Origin: Enterocytospora artemiae
Lineage: Eukaryota > Microsporidia
Assembly: GCA_038659295.1 (NCBI GenBank)
Contig: JASNGC010000005.1
Coordinates: 248,001-312,000 of the forward strand
Reading direction: 5' to 3'
DNA: 64,000 nt
The notes beneath the pieces are model-generated. The model did no database searches. It was not told the origin of the DNA and saw only the letters and a list, made by a program, of their open reading frames with translations. Of this stretch, positions 17,873 through 28,170 are shown one piece after another. Position 1 is the stretch's first letter. The number at the start of each line of letters is the position of its first letter. The position numbers were made by a program, and so were the translations under genes.

Positions 17873-19510
17873 ATGAAAAATCACGCGAAAAAAAATCGAA
17901 ATAAGCAAAAATTACAGAATAAAGCCTACGAATTAAAATTGGATAAAGATAAATACAATATGCCTGGAAGTTATAAAGTGATTGTTGTGGTACATTTGGG
18001 ATGTCCCCTTGATCTAACAATAAAACTACCGTATAATTTTATAAGGAAAGATATGACAACGGATAATAATCTATTAGAGCTATCATATTTGGTAAGGTCT
18101 GCAGATCTGCTGATTCTAACGGTATCTCACAAGAATATTGATATGGATTATGTCAATTTTATCAAGAGATACATGCCAGAGACAATTATAGTGTATGAAA
18201 ATCAACCAAATGAATCAGACAAGAGAAATACCAAGAACTTGTCAATGAATGTGCCTAAAAGTTCAGTTAATATTTTGAATTTAGAAGCCGTTGATAAATC
18301 ATTTGTTAAATCACTCTCAAAAATTTTTGGTGATGTTAAAATAATTTTAAATAGTCTTTTAACCAGTGTATTGAGAACTCATACATTTAGGATAAATGGG
18401 ATTGCAGCAAATAGACCATTTATGGTTGTAAAAGAGGCGGAAATGGTAGATGATGGAATGATTTTAAGTGGGTTTATGAAATTGGGGTTGGTGTCAAATA
18501 AGGTAATTATCAATGGAACTATTGAAGCAACGATAGAGGAGGTCTTAGTGGGTGAAAGGATTATTAAAGGAGAAGAGCTAAATGTAGAATCAAATGGCTT
18601 GAAATTGAATAGATTAGTAGAGGAGGAAAGTGAAGAAGATTCTATTTTAGAGGAGCAAGCAAGTGATAGTTTATCGTACGAGGTGGATAACTATAGCTCA
18701 AGTATTGAAAATGGTAATTCTGCTGATCAACTTATTGAGAAATATAAAAACTATAGAGGAATTCGAAATTTAGCCACTGTGAAATTCAAGAGTTCATTGC
18801 CAGAGAGCTATAGAGATTTGGTATTTTTCAATCATAACACAGAGAATTCTATTAAAAAAAATAAAAATTGGAGCATTGGTCCAAATCAATTCCTAAAAAT
18901 AAAGATAGACAAACAGATTGATGATCAAAATTTAGTATTGTATAATTTGTTTCATATTGAAACAAATTATACAATAATGAATTACTCATTTTCAGGGACA
19001 ACTATTCCTAAGGATATTATAGTTGATAATGGATTTAGAATATTCCGAGCCCGAGCATTTGTAAGTGACAACCTACCTCATAATGCATTTACAGAGAAAA
19101 AGAATTCTGATCATGGAATTGTAACATTTATAGCACCGATGTCTCTGTTTACTAAGACTGCTTATATTTATAGAGATGACGGTACTCAATCTATTGGTGA
19201 CGGTAATGTCTTAAATGGTACCAAGATTGTCGATGGATATTCTGGTGACAGGCTTTTTTTAGATTCAAAGACACTTGTTGGAACACCTCTAAAAATATTC
19301 AAGAGCTATGTTGTCATCAGAGGTATGTTTAACACACCTAAAGAGGTAGAATATTTTAAAAATATCAAACTTGAGGGAAAAAACAATAATTGTGGATTCA
19401 TAAAGGGCTCTTTAGGAACGAAGGGTCTTTTTAAGGCATATTTTCCAACTCCTGTAAAGCATGGAGAAAAGATAGTAATGAGATTATACAAACGAATATT
19501 TTTACAATAA
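17873..19510 (+). CDS. TSR1: 40S ribosome biogenesis factor TSR1
   Basis: 545 residues (about 790 in yeast). TSR1 is a BMS1-related, GTPase-dead factor on pre-40S particles that blocks premature subunit joining. A basic N-terminus is followed by a GTPase-like domain without a P-loop, then an acidic Glu-rich linker near residues 245-275. Next comes the family's YRG...R motif (near 305) and the C-terminal beta domains. It ends in the diagnostic GT.GLFKAYF...VKHG...M.LYKR block. The start was moved 12 codons inside the longer frame because CCCCC sits directly before it. The stop overlaps an AATAAA. A 41-nt near-perfect palindrome lies inside the coding sequence at 18936-18976. Confidence 0.9.
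   Translation: MKNHAKKNRNKQKLQNKAYELKLDKDKYNMPGSYKVIVVVHLGCPLDLTIKLPYNFIRKDMTTDNNLLELSYLVRSADLLILTVSHKNIDMDYVNFIKRYMPETIIVYENQPNESDKRNTKNLSMNVPKSSVNILNLEAVDKSFVKSLSKIFGDVKIILNSLLTSVLRTHTFRINGIAANRPFMVVKEAEMVDDGMILSGFMKLGLVSNKVIINGTIEATIEEVLVGERIIKGEELNVESNGLKLNRLVEEESEEDSILEEQASDSLSYEVDNYSSSIENGNSADQLIEKYKNYRGIRNLATVKFKSSLPESYRDLVFFNHNTENSIKKNKNWSIGPNQFLKIKIDKQIDDQNLVLYNLFHIETNYTIMNYSFSGTTIPKDIIVDNGFRIFRARAFVSDNLPHNAFTEKKNSDHGIVTFIAPMSLFTKTAYIYRDDGTQSIGDGNVLNGTKIVDGYSGDRLFLDSKTLVGTPLKIFKSYVVIRGMFNTPKEVEYFKNIKLEGKNNNCGFIKGSLGTKGLFKAYFPTPVKHGEKIVMRLYKRIFLQ
18936..18976. repeat. 19-bp perfect inverted repeat with 3-nt loop inside TSR1
   Basis: The left arm at 18936-18954 and the right arm at 18958-18976 are exact reverse complements around TAT. 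Both arms are coding (around residues LYNLFHIETNYTI of TSR1), so the palindrome coexists with a conserved protein segment. Confidence 0.9.
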
Positions 19511-19566
19511 ATTATATGCGCTACTTATCTTATTATAAACAAGCCTCCAAAATAGAAAATAGTAAT

Positions 19567-20526
19567 TTAGTTTTTTATTAAATCAAAGAACTCTTTCTTG
19601 CCCTTTCCTACCAATCCACTCATACTCACACATTCTAATTCCCTGTAAAATTCTTCAAAATAAGTACTTAATGTTCCAACTTCACAATCTTTTTCAGAAT
19701 TTGTAATTTGTCTAAAGTGTTCGTAGTTTATAAATGAAGCATGATCAAAATCATTTACATCATTTTTATTGAATATACAAATTACACGACAATCCCATTT
19801 GGCCTTTATTGCCGCAGCAAATATCATATTGCTCATAAAAAGATAGAGACTGTCTGATGAAGAAATATCAATAATATAGCAAATGATAATACCATTATAG
19901 AAGCATGAATTATTATTTTTTATTGTGTTATCTACGCTACTAACTGACGAATCAGTTAATGGCATATTATCACGTATATTGCCTTTCATAGTCCGCTGTT
20001 TTAACTTATCCATTAAAACATCACCTGCAGACGACCATGTAAAAGCTTCTATCTGTCCGGGCGTATCTATTATAGTATATTTTGTATTTTGAAGTTCTAT
20101 ATCTTCCAAAAGAAAAAGATTCAGGCAGGTATTTGTCCCCCCATTAGGACCTAAACTATATTTTTCTCTAATCTCTTTATAATCCACATAATCCCGAATA
20201 TCGATTGTGCAAGGCATCTTTGTATTTAATACTGCTGGATCCAGATTTACAGAAGTAATAGATTTGAATATAGGCAAGGGCGATGCTTCAGAATTTTCAT
20301 TGAAATGTGTGGTAATTTTCATTGAACTAATTTTGTCTTCTAGCTTATTACTTTTGGTCTCGTCAATATCAGCTATTTTTTTTGCAGAATTATAGGTAGC
20401 AGTAGCTGGCACCCCTTCTTTATTATTTTGCTCTTTTTCTTCTTGTAAAATCCACGAGTATAGTCTTTGACAGAAAGTTGTCTTACCGGCCCCAGCCATT
20501 CCTACAACTATAAAAGTAGTGTTCAT
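19567..20526 (-). CDS. GPN1: GPN-loop GTPase 1 (NPA3-like)
   Basis: 319 residues. GPN GTPases assemble RNA polymerase II and help import it into the nucleus. The P-loop GMAGAGKT is at 9-16, the diagnostic GPN loop SLGPNGG at 124-130, and the switch II DTPGQ at 154-158. IDIRDYVDYKE near 108-118 and the ITSVNLDPAV strand favour GPN1 over GPN2/3. About 58 extra residues (30-88) are inserted between the P-loop helix and the INLDPA-like strand. The protein lacks the long acidic C-terminus of yeast Npa3. CCCCC touches the ATG. It converges with TSR1, with 56 bp between the stops. Confidence 0.9.
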   Translation of the reverse strand: MNTTFIVVGMAGAGKTTFCQRLYSWILQEEKEQNNKEGVPATATYNSAKKIADIDETKSNKLEDKISSMKITTHFNENSEASPLPIFKSITSVNLDPAVLNTKMPCTIDIRDYVDYKEIREKYSLGPNGGTNTCLNLFLLEDIELQNTKYTIIDTPGQIEAFTWSSAGDVLMDKLKQRTMKGNIRDNMPLTDSSVSSVDNTIKNNNSCFYNGIIICYIIDISSSDSLYLFMSNMIFAAAIKAKWDCRVICIFNKNDVNDFDHASFINYEHFRQITNSEKDCEVGTLSTYFEEFYRELECVSMSGLVGKGKKEFFDLIKN

Positions 20527-20623
20527 GGGGGAAGAAAAATATTGACTTTAATATTATATCTTGCAATATTTTTAATTCTATACCGTTAATTTACTCAATT
20601 CATTTATTTAACAGTATATTGGT

Positions 20624-22204
20624 CTAAAATATTTCATCAATTCTTTTTAAAATTCGTTGCACATCATCATATATATTGTCCATTAATGGACTAGCATCTA
20701 CATTTTCAGTGAATAAAATTCTGGGATGATCTGTGGATTTATCATTCTCATAAACCTGTCGTATTCCAATGTAATATTTTATACAATCAAACTTCAGAAG
20801 AACTTTAGAAATTTCATCATCTGGATATTCAGTTTCCCTAATTGTGGACAATATCCCGATTTCATATTCTTTTGGACAAGCCATCGTCTCACTATCTAAG
20901 ATTACGCAGAATATATCATTTTTCCTATTTAGGTTATCCTTTAGAAAAGTGATATTTCTTGATCCAGAGCTTTTATTATTTTTCCTACAAATCATTATAC
21001 ATCTTATAATTTCCTGCTTTACCTTACAAACAGGAATGGAGGTTTTAATACCCCCATTAAAGTATGATGGGTCCGAAACAATCACTCTAGTTGTAATTTC
21101 ATGTTTTATCCCATCAGGGTCTGTTAGAAAGATTGTACCACAGTTCTTGAGCTTTGTTTCATCACTTGGACCGTTATTAGTGACAGGATTCACGATATTT
21201 CCCAAAAGATTGGCTACTATATTTCCCATAGTATTATCTTCTCCTTTGGGATTAGCATTCCTACTAGTTGTATCATAATCAACCTTAACCTGAGATATGT
21301 TGGCATTCAGCATAGTGACTGCTCCATTGATGCTAGCTCTTCTTATAAAACTTTGACAAATATCCGACAAGCCATATTGTGGATAAATGTAGGGGCTTTC
21401 TGAATTATCATAGGAGACTATGGATTTTATGTATCTAATAATTCTATCATATGTATATTTGGGGTGTTTATCCAAATATGAATCATCCAAATTCATAGCA
21501 ATAGCATGTCCTATAAAGTCAATGGCATTTTTATTTAATCCAAACGAATCAAACTCTTCTCTCATTGTGGAGTGCTTGAAATTATAAGCTGATTTGATAT
21601 TCGGAAATTCCCTAGTATGACTTACTTCTCCACAATGCTCATCCTTATTAATTTGAGAATCTGTATTGGCTATATTTCTTAAATTATAGAAAAAGCTTAT
21701 CACCTTAGGCTTCTGAAAAAACCCCACTGCAGAACTAGTCAGGCATGATGCTTCAGAGCGCGGAATTGAGTGTAAAGAATCTGAGAAAAAAAACGACCCT
21801 TTAATTGATGAAAAGTTTACTAAGTCGTCTATTTTGTATTGTAGAAGAAGATCTTTAAATTGACTTTCCATTAATAACAACTTAGGAGTTAGATCTATAT
21901 TGAATTTATGGTTTAGTTGCCTAAAAGTATTGGAGTCTGTATTAGGTGTGACTTGAAAATATTGTTCAAGCTCTGTAAAATTTAAGGTCGCGAATTCTGA
22001 GCCATAACTACTATTTTTATCGACTACAAGCACCTTGTATTTTTCTGAAAGTATTGCTGAAAGTATCGTTTCCGAAAGACCAGTACCAAAAATAACTAAA
22101 TCATATGAGCTTTTCGAAAATGAAGATGATCCTGAGTTTTCTGTAGAATCATTCTTCGCGGCGTCAGGATCATGGCTAAGTTTTACATGTTCTGAAGTGT
22201 CCAT
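20624..22204 (-). CDS. Rab GDP-dissociation inhibitor / Rab escort protein family
   Basis: 526 residues. GDI and REP bind prenylated Rab GTPases, GDI recycling them from membranes and REP presenting new ones to geranylgeranyl transferase. A polar 30-residue leader precedes the dinucleotide-fold motif VIFGTGLSETIL. DFIGHAIAMNLDDSYLDK and SPYIYPQYGLSDI follow, matching the conserved blocks of both families, and VIVSDPSYF corresponds to the ICDPSY motif. The SSAVGFFQK segment looks more like GDI. A low-complexity insert near residues 310-345 is unusual. CCCC lies just upstream of the ATG. I cannot separate GDI from REP confidently. Confidence 0.85.
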   Translation of the reverse strand: MDTSEHVKLSHDPDAAKNDSTENSGSSSFSKSSYDLVIFGTGLSETILSAILSEKYKVLVVDKNSSYGSEFATLNFTELEQYFQVTPNTDSNTFRQLNHKFNIDLTPKLLLMESQFKDLLLQYKIDDLVNFSSIKGSFFFSDSLHSIPRSEASCLTSSAVGFFQKPKVISFFYNLRNIANTDSQINKDEHCGEVSHTREFPNIKSAYNFKHSTMREEFDSFGLNKNAIDFIGHAIAMNLDDSYLDKHPKYTYDRIIRYIKSIVSYDNSESPYIYPQYGLSDICQSFIRRASINGAVTMLNANISQVKVDYDTTSRNANPKGEDNTMGNIVANLLGNIVNPVTNNGPSDETKLKNCGTIFLTDPDGIKHEITTRVIVSDPSYFNGGIKTSIPVCKVKQEIIRCIMICRKNNKSSGSRNITFLKDNLNRKNDIFCVILDSETMACPKEYEIGILSTIRETEYPDDEISKVLLKFDCIKYYIGIRQVYENDKSTDHPRILFTENVDASPLMDNIYDDVQRILKRIDEIF

Positions 22205-22419
22205 TTGGGGTCAACATGACAAAACAAAGAATTAGTTTTTATAAAATATTTTTTGATGTTTGAAAATAAACAAACTTTGCCTAAAGCATTTATGTTTCCC
22301 GTTTTTTGGTAATCAAAAGAGAAAATATATTGAAACAAACTATTTCTTGATTTTATTAAAATCCCTTTTAACAATCTACGTAGATATTCATATGTTTGTA
22401 AATCAAACATCTTCACACA

Positions 22420-23613
22420 CTACAGCCCCGGAATAAATCCACCAACTTCTTCTTCTACATCTTCTTGTGCAACTTCTTCATCTATATCCTCATTTGGACG
22501 TGGACGAACCCAGAATTTTACCTGAAAATCAGAACCTCCACTTGCAAGTACATGGTGCAAAGGATGTAATTCTAGCGACCAAATGGTATTGTCATGCTTC
22601 TGATTTGTTATATCCATAAAACCATCGTTGAATGGTTCCCAGAAAAATATTTCCCCAAAATTATTGCCGCTGATGATAAGATTATCACTTGATTCTAGAG
22701 CTGTTACATCTCCTGTAGTCTTATATGTAAAAACCTCTCTCATAGTTCTTAAATCTAACATTTTGATTACCTGATCTTTCCCTCCTGAAATTAAATAATT
22801 GTCCTTGTGGAATTTAAGCGATAAAATGGTGTTTTTATGATAGTGAAAGGTTGTTAGTGCTTTTTCAGACCTCGGATCCCAAAGTTTCAGCAAGTTATCT
22901 TTACCTCCAGATGCAATAAGTGATTTATAATCATGAAACTTAGCCTTTTTAATGTCCCAATTGTGACCGGTTAATGTTCTCTCCAATTTACAGCTTAAAG
23001 TATCAAATATTTTTATTGTGGAATCATCGGACGCAGTAAGAAATTTTGAATCGTTGTGAGAAAAAGAAAGATCTTTTATGGCCTCTGAATGAGCCTCTAT
23101 CACCTGTATGTTGTTCATTGAGTTATTCCAATACTTAACAAATCCGCTAGAGTCCGAAGTTATTAACAAGTCTTTCCAATGAGACCATGTCATGGCTCTG
23201 ATGGGATACGAATGAGCTTGTAGGATTGTATCAAAGTTAAATGACGTGCCATTCCACATTGTGATTTCTCCAGAATTACTTCCAGAAAGAAGTCTTCTAC
23301 CATCGGGGCTCCAGCAAATTGCATTCACCGGACTTCTAATCTTATTTATACACATTTGTGCAAATCTAGAGGGACATGTTTCTTTTGGCAGGCAAATATC
23401 TAGAGGTTTCATATTAAGCAGCTGAGAAGAAAGATCAAACTTGTTATAAGCTATCATTGGTTCATACAATTCGAATTGTTCAAAAATAAGAGCTGAGGAA
23501 TAATCGTATGTTTTTCTCTCGTATATTGGTTGAATTCTTTTGCCGTCGTAGACAAATTTCTGATTTTGAAATCTAGCACTAGCAAAATCTTTCAAACTGT
23601 CTCTTCCTTGCAT
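22420..23613 (-). CDS. PFS2: Polyadenylation factor PFS2 (WDR33-like WD40 protein)
   Basis: 397 residues. A scaffold of the cleavage and polyadenylation complex that helps read AAUAAA. After an N-terminal segment with the YDGKR motif come about seven WD repeats, with the family-typical SPDGRRLLSGSNSGEITMWNG in the first. The last blade has ASGGSDFQVKFWVRPRP, like the FWCR.RPG end of PFS2/WDR33. The C-terminus is acidic. I chose the ATG at 23613 because CCC (minus strand, 23620-23622) lies just upstream and the longer frame adds 30 residues with no family similarity. Confidence 0.9.
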   Translation of the reverse strand: MQGRDSLKDFASARFQNQKFVYDGKRIQPIYERKTYDYSSALIFEQFELYEPMIAYNKFDLSSQLLNMKPLDICLPKETCPSRFAQMCINKIRSPVNAICWSPDGRRLLSGSNSGEITMWNGTSFNFDTILQAHSYPIRAMTWSHWKDLLITSDSSGFVKYWNNSMNNIQVIEAHSEAIKDLSFSHNDSKFLTASDDSTIKIFDTLSCKLERTLTGHNWDIKKAKFHDYKSLIASGGKDNLLKLWDPRSEKALTTFHYHKNTILSLKFHKDNYLISGGKDQVIKMLDLRTMREVFTYKTTGDVTALESSDNLIISGNNFGEIFFWEPFNDGFMDITNQKHDNTIWSLELHPLHHVLASGGSDFQVKFWVRPRPNEDIDEEVAQEDVEEEVGGFIPGL

Positions 23614-23619
23614 TAAAAT

Positions 23620-23622
23620 GGG
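23620..23622 (-). promoter_or_regulatory. CCC start-proximal motif of PFS2
   Basis: CCC six bases upstream of the ATG at 23613. It lies inside the longer open frame and so argues against the upstream ATG. Confidence 0.55.
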
Positions 23623-23906
23623 CAAAAAAGTTAATCTGGAATTAAGGAAATAAGTTGTTTTCAAGCGATAAAGAATTAGATTATAAGAACTAGGTTGTTC
23701 CATATTTTACATACGTAAACCTTCAAGACAAGCAAATTTCAAATTGATATAACATATAAAATAATTACTGTGCACAATGTATTTTTAGGAAATCTGGCAA
23801 TACATATATAATTACCACAAAATACCACGAATGAAGTAGGTAGAAATTGGAGTATTATCTGATTTCAGAAATTTTCAAAACAGGTGATATTCTTCACTTA
23901 AATAAT

Positions 23907-25205
23907 TTATTTCCTGTAAAATCTCGACAATGCACCTTCTTTCTGAGGTTTTTCACACTGAATTTCTATTTCATTCGGTATATCTGTTGTTTTGTTATTT
24001 TTAGACTCAATCTTTCCTATCATTGATTCAAAATTTATTAGTTCAGCGGGTATTTTTTCTAATAAGCTTTTTACTTCCAGTTCTTGTTTCTCCCTCTTAC
24101 TCATAAATGGTGTGACTTCTCTACTGTCGTACATAGAATCACCACTTCCCGGAACTATTATATTGCTTATACCCTTTTTAGTCGAAACTGTAAGGATATC
24201 CTCATATGGGCAAAAGGCAATATTAGAGATACTACTATTGGCCTTATATTTTAAGTATACTGGATAATGTTTATTGGAATCTGTTCCATCAAGAATAGTG
24301 GCTACATTCTGATCATATAATCCTATCTTACCATTCTGACTAATTTCCAATTTACATTGTTTTTTAATATTAATGCCTTTAAGAGGCTTAAATGTATTTC
24401 TTAGATCAAATATGTTTAATTTACCCCCTAAGGTAGTTACATATAACTTGTCACTTACTTTTAAATCAAATACACTCTCACAGCATTTTACCTTCATCAG
24501 ATAGTCTTTTTGTTTTGGAGCGTAAAGAGTTACATTTCCACCTTTTTGGCCCAAGTAAATAACTCCATCCTTACTAGCCATAGAGTTTGACTCCAATACA
24601 TCTAGGGTAGATATAACTTGGCCAATGGAGGTATCCAAATATTTCAGACATTTTCTAGAATAGCAACTTAACAAGAAATGATATGGGAGGAATTCCATAT
24701 CCGTAGCATTTCTTACTTCTCGAACACAATGTAATTCCACACCCTGATTATTATAAATAAACAAATTATTTTGTAGTGTGGCAATATATTTTTCATTATG
24801 TAAAAAACACGCCTTATTAATCACATTATTCCGAGAAGATGCCTCATTGTCATCACTGATTTTAGTTTCAAAGACTAAATTCATTTTTTGATTGTCTATT
24901 GAAGACATGTAGCCATTATTATTGTATATTAACAAATGTGAGCCGTTCCTATTATAAGAGGAATAGAACGGTCCAAAATTATTTTCAATAGTAAGATCCA
25001 GATCATATGCTCTATCGGCAGTATATAGATTAACATTTTGCTTAAGAAATTTCTGACTATACAATGTACTTTTATCCGATGAATGGCTTGTACTGTCCAT
25101 AGAGTGACCCACTTCTAACTTATTTAGAATATTTAATCTTTCTACCTCCTCTTTTCCTTCCTCTGCCAATTTCAAGTGAGTTTGAAATTCTTTTTTAGTC
25201 GACAT
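23907..25205 (-). CDS. UTP7: U3 snoRNP / SSU processome protein UTP7 (WDR46-like)
   Basis: 432 residues. Needed for early cleavage of the 18S rRNA precursor in the nucleolus. The order fits the family. A charged N-terminal helix (LKLAEEGKEEVERL) is followed by the FGPFYSSYNRNGSHLLIY entry into a WD40-like propeller. The diagnostic C-terminal VPGSGDSMYDSREVTPF is followed by a basic helix with LLEKIPAELI. Shorter than yeast Utp7 (about 550). CCC is five bases upstream of the ATG, and AATAAA overlaps the stop. Confidence 0.9.
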   Translation of the reverse strand: MSTKKEFQTHLKLAEEGKEEVERLNILNKLEVGHSMDSTSHSSDKSTLYSQKFLKQNVNLYTADRAYDLDLTIENNFGPFYSSYNRNGSHLLIYNNNGYMSSIDNQKMNLVFETKISDDNEASSRNNVINKACFLHNEKYIATLQNNLFIYNNQGVELHCVREVRNATDMEFLPYHFLLSCYSRKCLKYLDTSIGQVISTLDVLESNSMASKDGVIYLGQKGGNVTLYAPKQKDYLMKVKCCESVFDLKVSDKLYVTTLGGKLNIFDLRNTFKPLKGINIKKQCKLEISQNGKIGLYDQNVATILDGTDSNKHYPVYLKYKANSSISNIAFCPYEDILTVSTKKGISNIIVPGSGDSMYDSREVTPFMSKREKQELEVKSLLEKIPAELINFESMIGKIESKNNKTTDIPNEIEIQCEKPQKEGALSRFYRK

Positions 25206-25596
25206 ACGAAGGGTGACGGAAATGCTAAATTGTAAAAAATTATTATGATTTGGAAATGGTTTGTGCTACATTGAAGTTTTGTGTTGCGTCATTATGGTGA
25301 TAAAACTACTACATTACATTTAACTATTGAGTTATTGTCTAGGATACTGTTTGATCAACTATTATAAGTATCTTATGGTAAATGATCAGCGAGCATATAT
25401 AACCAATAATCAATTCCTGGTTCAATCTCTTAACTCTGATGGAAAGGCATTCTATCATTACGTGATTTTTATAAATAAAAAAGGCATTATTTGCTATAAA
25501 TAAGTTGAATGCTTTTATTTCAAATCTGCAAATACATAAAGCTAATCAATCTTCAATTCTAAACTATACTGTGTTTGGTATTGATGTTTTTTTATA

Positions 25597-26004
25597 TCAA
25601 TCTATATCCATTTCTATTTCATAACCAGTAATGATAAACTCAGCCTCACCTATTTTACGTACTTTATCATCTATTTCTACAGCTATTCCATCACCAATAA
25701 ACATACAACTTGTTTGGTAGAGTTTATTTCCGCTTCTAATTCCAATAGCTCCATTGTCAAATATGACCAATGAGCCTTCTTGCAGAAGAGGAGGAATATT
25801 TAGAATAAAGGAATGCTTGTTTATATCAAATCTCTTTGATGTGGAAAAAGATAAAGGCGCATAAACGCCCCTCAAAGTATTATTGGAGGTAGGTATACTG
25901 TTGAGTGGAATTTCAATCTCTTTATCTGCTCCATCTAACTCATTTGGCTGTATTTTTGGTTCAAATTCTATCTTTCTCGTATTCGGCTTATTCCTCCTAT
26001 TCAT
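25597..26004 (-). CDS. Probable RNA polymerase III subunit RPC4 (Rpc53), C-terminal type
   Basis: 135 residues. In other eukaryotes the C-terminal domain of RPC4 dimerises with RPC5 on Pol III and acts in termination and reinitiation. Here a basic Arg/Lys/Asn start (MNRRNKPNTRKIEFEPK) is followed by LPL-like segments. A compact beta region reads LLQEGSLVIFDNGAIGIRSGNKLY and then ...IGEAEFIITGYEIEMD, matching the RPC4 pattern of G.L.V..SG....L and LG......PD. The long N-terminal half of the usual protein is absent. The ATG at 26004 is preceded by CCCC (26010-26013 on the minus strand). Confidence 0.6.
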   Translation of the reverse strand: MNRRNKPNTRKIEFEPKIQPNELDGADKEIEIPLNSIPTSNNTLRGVYAPLSFSTSKRFDINKHSFILNIPPLLQEGSLVIFDNGAIGIRSGNKLYQTSCMFIGDGIAVEIDDKVRKIGEAEFIITGYEIEMDID

Positions 26005-26009
26005 AAGAA

Positions 26010-26013
26010 GGGG
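26010..26013 (-). promoter_or_regulatory. CCCC start-proximal motif of the RPC4-like gene
   Basis: CCCC five bases upstream of the ATG at 26004. It lies inside the longer frame and excludes the upstream start. Confidence 0.6.
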
Positions 26014-26265
26014 AATCGGGAATAAAAATAAATTGTGTAAAACCAACTAATTTACATACGTTATCATGTAACTCTAAGCTAATATAGCACTTAGTGATAA
26101 AAAAGATGCTTTTATGATTCATTAAATAGCAGTAGAGATATAAAATTATCATAATTTTTATAATTAATTAAACGATGCCACAATAACTGTTAGAATACAA
26201 CCATATCTTAACAACATATTATTATCAAAGTTATTTAAAATTCTTTTTTAGTTTCACCCATTCAG

Positions 26266-27918
26266 ATGAACTTTTTGTTTGTTTTAAATTTCCTTCTTTC
26301 CAGAGTCCAATCGGCTTCTAGGCTAGAGAAGCTTCTTTTTGATGAGTTAGATGTTCAAGGAGCTCTAAGTGCTTCTGTTTCCACAGATATGGATAGTGTA
26401 ATAATGTTTTTTCTGATGAGGAGATTTATGAAAGTTCATAATACTAGGGAAAATGAAGAAGGCAAAATTTCCAATAATATTATTTATGGTTCAGATTTAA
26501 ATGCGCTATCCTATTTTCTTACCATAAACACAAACCAACTAGCTATTGCGCTTATGGCAAAATTGGCCTCGGATAATATCGTAGAAATTTCTGATAAGGT
26601 TCACAACAAATTAATCCTCGAAGTTTCTAAGGAGATTTCTGAGAAGTTCGTTAAAAACAAGTATGAGTTCGAGCCTATGAAAAGTATTAGCAAAGCCAAA
26701 CATAATCAAAACAGCATAATCTCCTCATTTTTAAGATGCAATAGTGTTATCAGAGATACCTGTCTCACTGTTCCATCAAACAATCCAAAGATATTAAAGA
26801 GGTTTTTTAAATTCATCGAAAAGGGCGATTTAAAAGTGAATTCGGAACTCATTCCGTTTTTAGATTCTATTCTTTCAAAATCTACAGATTCTTTGTTCCT
26901 GGGAAAATCATTGATGTATTTAGGCGATATCTATTATTATGGCTTGGGAGTTGATATTGATTATGAAAAGGCCCTAGAATATTATTGGGCTGGTCGTATT
27001 CATAACAATAGTGGCTGTTTTTGTGGGATTGGAAATGTGTTTTCAGATGAGCCATATTTTGATATTGATTCTGCGAAGGAAGCATATTTACAATCCATTA
27101 AGATTGACAATAACTCTGAAGCTAATTATAAACTGTACAAAATTACAGATGCTAGTAATGGTAGCATTACCGTCGATAACAGCTTCCTAAATGATATCAT
27201 AAATACCGATAAATTAGCTGATCACCATACGAAATTTTTAATGGATTCTGTTAGACAGAAGTATTTTCCTGCATTATACGAATATTACAAAATCAATCAG
27301 GATCAAAAGCTAAAGGATCAACTACTGGAGGGGATAAATTATCTTCCATGCCTCTACAAACTAGGAAATGATGCCATTGAATTGTTTAAAAATAATAGAA
27401 TTGAGTATTCTCTCATTAGATTTTTATTTCTAGCAGAGTTTGATCATAAGGTTGCAATGGACAATGCCATCTATATATTGAAAAATTTTAAGCTAGATCA
27501 AAATATCTTCAAAAAAGAATGGGTAGATTCTATTCTTTTTAATTTGCTAGTAGAAAAAACCAAAATTATGAATGGGTCTTTGAATTATATGGATAACATC
27601 TATCTATCCTATCTAAAAGATATTGGAGATTGCTATTTTTATGGAAAGGGTGTACGACAGTCTTATGAATATGCATATGCTTACTATTTGCAGGCTTCGA
27701 ACTATCACTTTGAAGCGATATATAATGTCTCGTACTTACTAGAAAATGGATTAGGAATTCCACAGAATTTAAACAATTCTTTAGAATACTGTGAAAATCT
27801 ATTTGTGAACGAACTGTATCTTGTGAAATTGTATGCGAAGGTTAGAATTTATTTACGAAATTACTGGATGTATTTGTTGATTTTGGGAATAGGAATGATT
27901 TTTGTGAAAGGGAAATAA
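26266..27918 (+). CDS. SEL1-repeat ER membrane protein, HRD3/SEL1L-like
   Basis: 550 residues. HRD3 is the lumenal substrate receptor and stabiliser of the HRD1 ubiquitin ligase in ER-associated degradation. An N-terminal signal peptide (MNFLFVLNFLLSRVQSAS) leads into a helical domain. Clear SEL1 repeats lie near residues 222-290 (LGDIYYYGLGVDIDYEKALEYY) and 448-515 (GDCYFYGKGVRQSYEYAYAYY). One transmembrane helix lies near 527-546, followed by a very short basic tail. The topology of signal, lumenal SEL1 repeats and a single C-terminal anchor is that of HRD3. CCC is just upstream of the ATG, and AATAAA overlaps the stop. Confidence 0.8.
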   Translation: MNFLFVLNFLLSRVQSASRLEKLLFDELDVQGALSASVSTDMDSVIMFFLMRRFMKVHNTRENEEGKISNNIIYGSDLNALSYFLTINTNQLAIALMAKLASDNIVEISDKVHNKLILEVSKEISEKFVKNKYEFEPMKSISKAKHNQNSIISSFLRCNSVIRDTCLTVPSNNPKILKRFFKFIEKGDLKVNSELIPFLDSILSKSTDSLFLGKSLMYLGDIYYYGLGVDIDYEKALEYYWAGRIHNNSGCFCGIGNVFSDEPYFDIDSAKEAYLQSIKIDNNSEANYKLYKITDASNGSITVDNSFLNDIINTDKLADHHTKFLMDSVRQKYFPALYEYYKINQDQKLKDQLLEGINYLPCLYKLGNDAIELFKNNRIEYSLIRFLFLAEFDHKVAMDNAIYILKNFKLDQNIFKKEWVDSILFNLLVEKTKIMNGSLNYMDNIYLSYLKDIGDCYFYGKGVRQSYEYAYAYYLQASNYHFEAIYNVSYLLENGLGIPQNLNNSLEYCENLFVNELYLVKLYAKVRIYLRNYWMYLLILGIGMIFVKGK

Positions 27919-28170
27919 AATACTTTGTATACTTGTAACCTTCACTCAAATGATAGATGATCAAGTTAACGTTCAACTCATTATTAATTATAAACAAATA
28001 ATTGCTCTCTACTCAGCTTCATATTAAAAGTTTTAAAAAATATCTTTTTATTTGAAAACACTTATTATTCCTACACGTGAGAGTAACTTCAATTTATTAA
28101 CTAATCGAAGTTTGATTATTTAACGCTTCAAAATCTATTCAGGCTTTATAAGGTTAGGATTTTCAAAATT

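Noticed and set aside
22183..22416. 77-codon minus-strand frame upstream of the GDI/REP gene
   Set aside because: It overlaps the GDI/REP start, where CCCC marks the real ATG, and its sequence is not protein-like.
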